From Endomychus coccineus (taxonomy: Eukaryota > Arthropoda > Insecta > Coleoptera > Endomychidae), in assembly GCA_958510875.1 (NCBI GenBank), contig OY294067.1, positions 248,511,736-248,575,735 on the forward strand: DNA of 64,000 bases, given 5' to 3'. The notes under the pieces are model-generated. The model saw only the letters and a list, made by a program, of their open reading frames with translations, did not search any database and was not told the origin of the DNA. Below are positions 57,203-64,000 of this stretch, piece by piece (position 1 is the first letter of the stretch; the number at the start of each line of letters is the position of its first letter). The position numbers and the translations under genes were made by a program.

Positions 57203-57440
57203 ATTTGTCTGTATACTGTGTATTAAAAGTGAGAATTCTTTAGAAATAGTGTGACCTATATTCAAAATATGTTCGGCTACCGCTGATTTTCCACCATTAT
57301 TTTTCTTTATATGGGCAAATTGTTTCTTATAACGAGTTAAAATTTTCCTTCTAGTTTGACCCACATGTCATTTTGAACACGACTCGCAATTGATTTTGTA
57401 AATCCCACAAATCTTTGATCAATATTTTTCTAAACAAAAA
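57203..57440 (-). pseudogene. GIY-YIG endonuclease remnant, PLE copy d left arm
   Basis: The minus-strand frame reads GIYKINCESCSK, a TGA where Tyr/Cys is expected, then HVGQTRRKILTRYKKQFAHI and GKSAVAEHILNIGHTI, ending where the non-LTR insertion begins. GIY, VGQTRR and the AEH helix of PLE nucleases are all recognisable. It is a partner of the plus-strand copy at 57560. Confidence 0.9.
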
Positions 57441-57574
57441 AGAAAATTGGAACAACTAACCAAATTAGAGCCATCACCTTCAAATACTTTAATAAAATTC
57501 AAAAGTTTCAGTTATCATTTTTCAGTAATTAAAATTGCAGCTGAAACACCGTTCAGGCAACGCCTTATTTGATA

Positions 57575-57805
57575 AAGTTTCCAATTTCGACAAATCCGGG
57601 ATTTTCAAAATCAATTGTGAGTCGTGTTCAAAATGCTATGTGGGCCAAACTAGAAGAACATTTTAACTCATTGTAAAGAACATTTTGCTAATATAAAGGA
57701 AAATAATGGTGAAAAAATCAGCGGTAGCCGAACATATTTTGAATACAGTTCACATCATTTCGCAGAAAGTCTTTAACTTTTTAAACACAGTACAGACAAA
57801 TATCT
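57575..57805 (+). pseudogene. GIY-YIG endonuclease remnant, PLE copy d right arm
   Basis: DKSGIFKINCESCSKCYVGQ followed by TRRT is intact here, including the Tyr lost in the left arm. A frameshift then breaks the helix region, and KSAVAEHILNTVH is readable again in another frame. The two arms carry different lesions. Confidence 0.88.
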
Positions 57806-57944
57806 AGGTAATTTAGGGATGGGCATGCATGAACGAAAAATCAATTTATCAAATCACGATTTATCTCCAGCTGAGAGTAACCCATTGTTTACATTATTAT
57901 CCTCAGAAAGTATTGAAACAGGTACATTTTGATTTATCATTTAG

Positions 57945-57987
57945 CTTAGTCTGATGATGGCTACTTGGTAGCCGAAAGGTCCTTTAA
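57945..57987 (+). ncRNA. Hammerhead-like motif, PLE copy d right arm
   Basis: CTGATGA (57951-57957), stem II GGCTAC-TTG-GTAGCC (perfect 6-bp), GAAA (57973-57976), then GGTCC. All core positions fit. Best preserved member of the family in this window. Confidence 0.75.
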
Positions 57988-58073
57988 TAGTATTTTTAGT
58001 GGATAAGGGTAGTTATTTTTTATCAATAGTGTTATAATATATCCACAGTGTGAACTCTTTTATAGTTTACTAG

Positions 58074-59281
58074 CTGACCCGGCAAACGTTGTATTGCCAT
58101 GTAAATAATTTCTAAAGAATTTCTAGAATGATAAAATTATTAAAATGACTATTAAAAAGCAGAGGTTGGTGATAGAAGATATTTTTTAATGCCACATAAT
58201 AAATGATAAATGGCCAAATGTAGTTGGTATATCTAGTCGCTAGTACTTATAATCTTGAATTTGTCTCTAGCGAACTCGAGCCGTGCTCGTTTTCCGCTGC
58301 GGTTTTATTAAAAGCTCTTTTGCTTATTATTTGGGTTTATTCCTCCTTTATTGTCCATTTTGGGCGTTAAGTACAAGAGCCGTTCTTGGCTTCTTGTACT
58401 TTGGCTCCAACAGCGGATCATATGCAGCTGCGCCTCTGATTGTGAGGTTTCTATGCGTTTCCATCTTTTGGTATGTGTTTGTCGCCTGTTTCCGAATTAT
58501 TTCCTCAATTTTAGGTATCCCTGTATCCCTATGGAGCAGGTCGTTTGTTACGTAATATGATGCATTTAGACAGGATCTGATTACCTTAGTCTGTATTATT
58601 TGCAAATTTTTTAATTGCGCGGGTGATGCTTGTAACGGCCGTATGTTATTGTCGGTCTTATCACAGAAGTAAAGATCCTTAATTTACTTTTAGTACTTAG
58701 TTTGATTTTACTGTTGAGTAGCGGATATAGTTTTACCTGTATTTCACTTCTTTCACCCAAGGTATCTTTTTCTTGTTTCTATTGTGCGTCATCTAGCACC
58801 GTCATGTGAACCCGGTGGCCAATGATTTTTTATGAAACCAACTGCGGGATAATCGGACTTTTTCATAATGATGAAGTTGATCTGCACGGATATGAGAAGG
58901 GGAGAGTCTAATGTTGACAGAATAATATGATATTATGGTCGTGTTGGGTGAGTGAAAATTGATTCCAGGCTGTGTTCCAGAGATACAGAAATGTGAACAA
59001 ATCACAATAGTGTAAAAAATGGATATGGAATCATAAGAGAATGTACATTCATTCATCTGCCTTCGATAACTCAATAATTCCAGAGGTTATAACATTTTTT
59101 TTCCAAAAAATTAAAAAAATTTTTTTGGGGTGGATACCCCTTATCACTTAGGGGTTTGAAAGATAGATAGTAGCCGATTCTCAGACTTACTGAATATGCA
59201 TAAGAAATTTCATAAGAATCGATCGAGCTGTTCGGAGGAGTATGGGAACAAACATTGTGACACGAGAATTTTATATATTAG
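58074..59281 (+). mobile_element. Dispersed repeat with CTGACCCGGCAAACG start and TATATATTAG end
   Basis: The start CTGACCCGGCAAACGTTGT and the end block TTCGGAGGAGTATGG-AAC...CACGAGAATTTTATATATTA are, from memory, the paired termini of a very common insect interspersed repeat, whose class I cannot state with confidence. ACTAG lies on both sides (58069-58073 and 59282-59286), a possible 5-bp target duplication, though ACTAG may belong to the element. The middle contains an inserted jockey-like RT fragment on the minus strand. Confidence 0.6.
58290..58770 (-). pseudogene. Jockey-like RT C-terminal fragment
   Basis: Minus strand: LYPLLNSKIKLSTKSKLRIF and TSVIRPTITYG (about 58650-58730), the 'LYPLL--KSKLS---K---YKS-LRP--TYG' motif of jockey, then after a shift LQ-IQTKVIRSCLNASYYVT (about 58580) and NDLLHRDTGIPKIEEIIRKQ. 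Both blocks are strongly diagnostic. The plus-strand frame 58283-58555 is its shadow. The frames differ by at least one shift. Confidence 0.88.
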
Positions 59282-59585
59282 ACTAGATTAGTGGAAATCA
59301 TAATTTGGCCTCCTGAAAATTGATGAGAATCTTCCGACCCACCATCATAATATTATGTATCCTTAGGGAATGTCTTGAGAATATCAAATAAAATATGCTT
59401 TCAGGGTAATGAAAACAGTTTTTATGTAGTATTTGTCAACCTTCTTCTAGTTGGTTCCCTATTCAAATATTTACTCATTTATGACAGGAATGTATACAGA
59501 TATGGGTTTTGTAATATCAACTTTAGACAAGCGCAATAGATGACAGCCTTCAGCTCGTGGTTTAGTTGCTTGATGAGTTTATGTA
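58780..59585. other. Rest of the CTGACCCGG repeat and a short unassigned gap
   Basis: No further coding remnant is visible in the repeat. The sequence 59290-59585 has no recognisable feature. Confidence 0.3.
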
Positions 59586-59589
59586 TTAT

Positions 59590-59972
59590 TCACTATGAAA
59601 AGAAACCATCATCCTCATCGACTAAAAATACTGTTGAAGAACTGAGGACCTTTCAACTACCAAGTACCCATCATCAGAGGAAACTGAATTAGAAATCAAA
59701 ATGTGCCTGTTTAAATACTATTTGGAATTAATAGGTTACACTCAGCTGGAGATAAATCTGAAGTCACCTCTTTGGCTTATATTTCCATCTCTTCTAAATT
59801 TGTCGGTACCTACTGTGAATTGGTTGATGGTAACTGTGTGTGACCTGTATTTAAGATATATTCAGCTAAAGCTGATTTTTCACCATTATCTTTCTTCAAA
59901 CGGCAAAATGCCGTATTGGAATATTCTCTTTAGTTTGACCAGAATATCATTTTGAATAATAGAGAGAAATCT
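59590..59972 (-). mobile_element. Penelope-like 3' part (copy e) with GIY-YIG trace
   Basis: On the minus strand a GIY-YIG trace (SGQTKENIP and GEKSALAEYILNTGHT, about 59890-59965) is followed by the 3' region with the CTCAGCTGGAG word and a hammerhead-like motif (CTGATGA at 59671-59677, GAAA at 59651-59654). Stem II is GGTACTTGGTAGTT, imperfect. It ends at the truncated mariner copy 3. Confidence 0.75.
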
Positions 59973-59999
59973 CAGGGAACCAAATCTGGAATATGACGA

Positions 60000-60410
60000 A
60001 CCAATTTGCAACGCATTTCATGCAATTTTGCCATTGCGAGACCTGTGCGCCGGTGTATTGTCCTGATGGGAGGACACTTTTTCTTTGTCAAATGAGGCCG
60101 CTTTCGTTTCAAATCGGCGTCATCTCGATCTAAACGCTCTGCATGATATACGCCGATGGTCGTTCTGCCCTATTGAAGGTAATCCACTTTGGCCTGTTTC
60201 GGCTTCGATTGGCCAGGACAAGTCCTCTGTTTCAACTGTTCGTTGGTCTCTGGTGTGTTGCGATGAATCCATGTTTCATCCACGGTTACAAAACGGCGTA
60301 AAAGTCCTTCTGATCGCGCTTGAACATCGCCAAACACTCCTTTGAAGTTGTCACACGGTCGCGCTTGTGTCAACAAAGAACAAATGCGGCAACTATCTGG
60401 CAGATAGCTT
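60000..60410 (-). pseudogene. Mariner transposase, catalytic middle part (copy 3)
   Basis: Minus strand: KGVFGDVQARSEGLLRRFVT with VDETWIHRNTPETNEQ intact (first catalytic Asp), then frame shifts, DNTPAHRS-like remnants and MAKLHEMRCKLV (about 60010-60040). The TGG of VDETW is retained here, unlike copy 1. Confidence 0.9.
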
Positions 60411-60419
60411 ACTCAAAAT

Positions 60420-61057
60420 GCGCGCGCCTACTATGGGACTTGACGTCGCGGTACGATAAATTCTCTTCTTTTTAGCAGCTTTTTTTCTACCTGTGAGCTT
60501 ATATTAAAATTTTAAATGGTATAATCGAATAATATGAAGTCTCAGCTTTATTTCTAGACCGGTCAGATTTAAAAATTTTTGGATATGAGGATATGCCATC
60601 AATTTGAAAAATAATTTTAAAAAATGGATATTATGCAATTTTGCGATGATTTTTCGTTTTGATGGTATTTTTTACTGAAATAAAGTCTTGATTATGGATA
60701 TTTATACAACATATGAATGTAAAGAAATTTTTTTTAACGATATTTTCATTATACTATTGGTTTTTCTTTCTTTTTTATTAATGGCAGAAAATTGGTCAAA
60801 AATCGGCAAAAATGAATGGGTTGGTAAATTTGCGCATGTGTATCTTTTCAATCCTAAATTTTTTATATTCAAATAACACCTTGGACTAAAATAAAATCCA
60901 TTTATGATTTATATTTAACTTAGTTATGCTGATGGGTCTTCAAAAAAACGAGAAGCGTAAAAATTCGCCGGATAACGGTATTATATCGTTGTTTTTATGG
61001 ATTAGTAACTATCAAAATTACTTCTACATTGGAAAAAGAGATCACATTAACTATCCC
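60420..61057. other. Foreign sequence inside mariner copy 3
   Basis: About 640 bp of AT-rich sequence with no mariner similarity, bracketed by GCGCGCGC (60420-60427) on the left and ATTTTTGA-like mariner sequence on the right. No inverted ends or clear target duplication could be matched. Could be an insertion or a rearrangement. Confidence 0.5.
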
Positions 61058-61423
61058 TCATTTCAAAAATGAGATGCCCATAGTCTCAGCAATCTCGTGT
61101 ACTTTAACTCGCCGATCGTCCATTATCATACCATGGATTTTATCGGCGATTTCTGGCGTTGTAACCTCGGTTGGACGACCAGCACTTTTGGCGTCCTTTG
61201 TGGTCATACTACCACAACGAAAATCAATAAACCACTTGTGAACCGTCCCAATTGATGGTGAAGAGTCCCAACAATGTTCAGTAAGCGATGCTTTGGTTTG
61301 CGTTATGTTTTTTCCATGCAAGAAATAATGTTTAATCAAGACGCAAAATTCACTTTTTTCCATGTTTACAAAAATCTTCAAGGTTGCTTTCTTTCGATAG
61401 GTGTCAAAACAGAACTGAACCAT
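61058..61423 (-). pseudogene. Mariner transposase, N-terminal 100 codons (copy 3)
   Basis: An open frame of 121 codons. The real start is probably the internal Met of MEKSEFCVLIKHYFLHGKNI, which matches copy 1. The DNA-binding part reads SIGTVHKWFIDFRCG, then KSAGRPTEVTTPEIADKIHG and RRVKVHEIAETMGI (the second helix-turn-helix). The AGRP hook is present. The frame is cut by the foreign sequence from 61058 leftward. It is the best preserved DNA-binding domain of the three mariners. Confidence 0.92.
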
Positions 61424-61539
61424 ATATCAGTCTGAAAATCTTAATGCATTCTAGTTGAAGATGGTACATCACAAATGTCGAATGAGATTTTCTATTGTTT
61501 TATTTTTCGGGGACTTTTCAGCTTGGCCTAGTATAATGG

Positions 61540-62415
61540 CGAAAATGTTTTTATAGTTTATTATCTTACCCAAAGTGGGAGCTCTTGTAGTTTATTCATT
61601 ATTATTGTACTGACCATTGTCTCAATAAGCTGATTTATTTTGTTGAATACTTATAAAAGGATTCAGTTGTCTTGGAATACAATCAGAGATGGATCGTACA
61701 GGTTATTATACTTCGATAAAAGTCTAAAGTCTGTTTATCGAACCAGAAACTGCAATAAACATGAGGTTCTCTTCGTACATTGTTGTTGTCTAATATCCTC
61801 AAGGCAATTAATACTAACCGCGAGATTATTGTGCATGGTAGGAGCGAAGCGAGTAGCGACAGTTCACGGCCAACCAGCATCGAAGAGAACTAGCACCTAG
61901 CTAAAAGGCTAGTCATGCCTTGCTGCAGCTTTTGTTGCACTAACCAACTAACCGCGTGCATAACAATTGTTATCAGCTTGCGCATCCATTATACATATTC
62001 TTGGTTTCTTGTTTCTTTTATTTAGACTTCGTTCTATTACGATATTAGATTTTCTCACGCGAAGCTTAACGATGAGTCGTCTACCCGAACGATATTACTA
62101 TTACCTCAGACCACTATATAGAGTGGTGATAAAGTAATGCATCAAGCGAAAATCACACTCAGTGTTGACCTTTTCGGAAATCAACGATTTTATTCTAAAA
62201 AAGACATCTTTTACGACTAATTTCAATTTTATGAGGTTGTTACTTTTACGCTGTATAATGTCATTGAATGACGAATCTATACTTTTGCCATTATAAAGCT
62301 GTTACTTTTCCGAATACAGGGATATTAATAAAAAATTATAACTTTTCATCATGAGTTCAACCAAAAATATTATCGTATTACATAACAGAACGATGCTAAA
62401 ACTTAACAAAACTAC
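61540..62415. other. Unassigned sequence
   Basis: TTTTTATAGTTTATTATCTT at 61549 resembles the flank following PLE tails but is not joined to one. Frames at 61640-61900 (plus strand) and 61683-61880 (minus strand) carry no motif. Confidence 0.35.
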
Positions 62416-62420
62416 ATTAA

Positions 62421-62606
62421 ATGCTGAAAATGCCCTCCACCAAAGACTTGATAGTGACCAGCCCGTGTGTAATCACTACAACTGCTCTTGGAATTTTTAT
62501 AGGCTATCATTTCTTATTTTGGTCCTTAATTCTTCCAAACGTTAAGGACTGTCCACATATACCCGTCTTTTCAGATAACCCCATAAAAGAAGTCAAGCGG
62601 AGTTGA
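62421..62606 (+). CDS. Possible small membrane protein, 61 aa, unrecognised
   Basis: ATG start, open to TGA at 62604-62606. MLKMPSTKDLIVTSP is followed by a convincing membrane segment VITTTALGIFIGYHFLFWSL and then a hydrophilic tail (VKDCPHIPVFSDNPIKEVKR). No stop codon or shift inside. The +1 frame continues open past the end with a composition also protein-like (SSGVEASELESPQNLDYF), so a frameshift in a longer gene is conceivable. I do not recognise a family and see no promoter or partner gene. Could be a chance frame. Confidence 0.25.
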   Translation: MLKMPSTKDLIVTSPCVITTTALGIFIGYHFLFWSLILPNVKDCPHIPVFSDNPIKEVKRS

Positions 62607-62609
62607 GGC

Positions 62610-64000
62610 GAGCGAGCTGGAAAGTCCGCAAAACCTCGATTACTTCCACTAAAAAATAAGAAGAGATTTCATCTCGCTGCTACCAAGTGTCATTAAGTAT
62701 GTGGATCTCAATTATCATCGGGATTTGGGAATAAAACTGCTAATGCTGGAACTAATTCAATTTATAAGAAATTAAGAACTCTAAGTATCGAGTTACGGTT
62801 AGGTTTCCCTAGAAGAAGTAATATAACAACTACAATAATAATGATGTTCAATATATTTCAAAAAAATTGCATTTGACAGTAGAAGAGGCCCTCCATTATT
62901 TTCAAAGACATATGGTATGATCATCGCTGATATGACACATCAAACTGTCGAGATGCATTGGAATTCATGTTTGGCATGTCCGACAATTTTGTTTACCTTA
63001 TAACCTTTAATCCAATTATGAAGTTGGTATCCTCGGCTAGCAAATGATGATAAGGTTATATTCATTGTTTCTCTTGGATGGGATCAAATAAAATTAATCT
63101 TTAACAAAAGAGTGGAACATACTAATTTTTTCCAAAAATCACGGATATATACATATGCACAATTTACAAATATTGATTCAATAAAGACGAAACAATTATT
63201 AAAAATTCAACTTATAAATAAACAAATATGATAACTTAACTTATCAAAATCCAGGCAGTTTTATGTTCTTATTGATTCCATTATATCCTTCGATATATAC
63301 CATGTTATGATCCACACTCTAGCCAATATTCAGCTAAGAATGAAAAGTCCAAGTTTTAAGTAGATACAGAAATGATCCAATATCCAATTTCGGAATTTAT
63401 ATTACGTATTTATACGCAAGAAAAGAAGAAAAAAGAAAAAATTCTTTTCAATTAAAAAAAAATGAAACAAATCTGTTTTCTTCTTCCTTTACGATCTCTG
63501 ACTATTTGAATTTAATATAGAAGAAGAAATAAAGTATAGCTCCAATTCAAATATGGCTACGATCAAAATTCTAAAATATTTCGATTTCACGATATATTAA
63601 GAGATCTTTGATTAGTAAATGCAAATTATTATATTTTAATTATTGATTACTAAAATATGAATAGATTAATTGAAAAATGATGAGGAAAGCATGTGGCTTG
63701 CAGATAAAAATTGTATTATAAATAACATTGAATTTATATAACGATATTAATCAATTATATTGCTAATTATAAAAACTTACCGCCTCTTTTCAAGAGGTTT
63801 TTCACTAATAATTATCAATTATTGTATTTCATATAAATTAGCAAATGCTTAATGCATTTTAAATTGCGTGTTACCCACACACAGGTGTTGAAATCAAAAA
63901 AAGAACATTTATTTTTAAGCAGAACGCGTAGCTGAGATGCATCACGCATGTCACGCATGGCAACTAGATTGATCTATATAACTTCCAGTCAAGAAATGTT
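62610..64000. other. Unassigned AT-rich sequence to the end of the window
   Basis: Nothing recognised. A/T runs increase toward the end, especially 63420-63460, without periodic repeats. Confidence 0.4.

Larger units (their letters stand above)
55885..58060. mobile_element. Head-to-head Penelope-like pair (copy d), split by a non-LTR insertion
   Basis: Left arm reads on the minus strand (55885-56125 and 57203-57440) and right arm on the plus strand (about 57560-58060). The arms mirror each other: hammerhead-like motif, then CTCCAGCTG-GAGTAACC, TTTGTCTGTA-TGTGT, GIY-YIG remnant. The GIY-YIG N-terminal ends face each other around 57500. Both tails end at AAGG-T...TTATCAATAGTGTTATAA. The RT domain is absent from both. 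Same sequence family as the tails at 30985 and 59590. Confidence 0.85.
59975..61531 (-). mobile_element. Mariner element copy 3, disrupted and 3'-truncated
   Basis: The left (5') end lies at 61531: CTAGGCCAAGCTGAAAAGTC on the minus strand, flanked by TA. It carries the N-terminal 100 codons of transposase (61058-61423), then about 640 bp of unrelated sequence (60420-61060), then the middle of the transposase (60000-60410). The 3' end is missing at 59975, where the PLE copy e begins. The terminal sequence differs from copies 1 and 2 at the first bases, so it may be a sister subfamily. Confidence 0.9.

Overview
This 64-kb window looks like intergenic DNA from an insect genome, possibly a beetle, though the species cannot be fixed from the sequence. 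It is AT-rich, has no operon-like gene packing, and carries mariner, P, PIF/Harbinger, Helentron, Penelope-like and several non-LTR element families typical of arthropods. I found no host gene I can name. Nearly everything recognisable is a decayed or nested transposable element, and almost every coding region has in-frame stops or frameshifts.

Layout. 0-9.6 kb: mostly unassigned, with a 934-bp palindromic element (3064-3997), a partly duplicated repeat block (4.27-5.40 kb), a decayed minus-strand coding remnant (5.94-6.25 kb) and short repeats. 9.6-11 kb: a Penelope-like element (PLE) with a GIY-YIG endonuclease remnant flanked by inverted hammerhead-ribozyme-like ends. 13.5-14.5 kb: remnant of an RNase H-bearing non-LTR element. 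15.3-16.3 kb: a short PIF/Harbinger element. 18.3-21.4 kb: a head-to-head PLE palindrome whose right arm is split by a 2.1-kb element with ~700-bp terminal inverted repeats and a remnant of an unnamed protein. 22.4-25.6 kb: a Helentron endonuclease end next to a non-LTR reverse transcriptase. 26-27.1 kb: a second RT remnant inserted in a dispersed repeat whose uninterrupted copy lies at 43.8 kb. 29.7-33.9 kb: transposase, PLE, FLYWCH and non-LTR pieces. 34.66-36.17 kb: a near full-length mariner with a 272-bp MITE inside it. 39.9-40.9 kb: a transposase relic split by a 724-bp element holding a minisatellite with TTAGG-like motifs. 44.6-47.4 kb: two non-LTR pieces partly covered by an 871-bp tandem duplication. 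49.2-50.4 kb: a second mariner. 50.65-51.99 kb: a P-superfamily element with 33-bp terminal repeats and one transposase exon. 54.3-55.2 kb: a second palindromic element. 55.9-61.5 kb: a dense nest of PLE palindrome, non-LTR, PLE and third mariner.

The layers can be ordered. Several insertions have internal empty-site controls (the other arm of a palindrome, or a second copy of the same repeat), so boundaries and relative ages can be read directly. The recurring theme is PLE copies joined head-to-head as inverted pairs with hammerhead-like motifs near their outer ends. The most unusual single items are the 2.1-kb long-TIR element, the P-like element and the MITE with an exact 8-bp target duplication inside mariner. 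Positions given as approximate are limited by decay of the copies.
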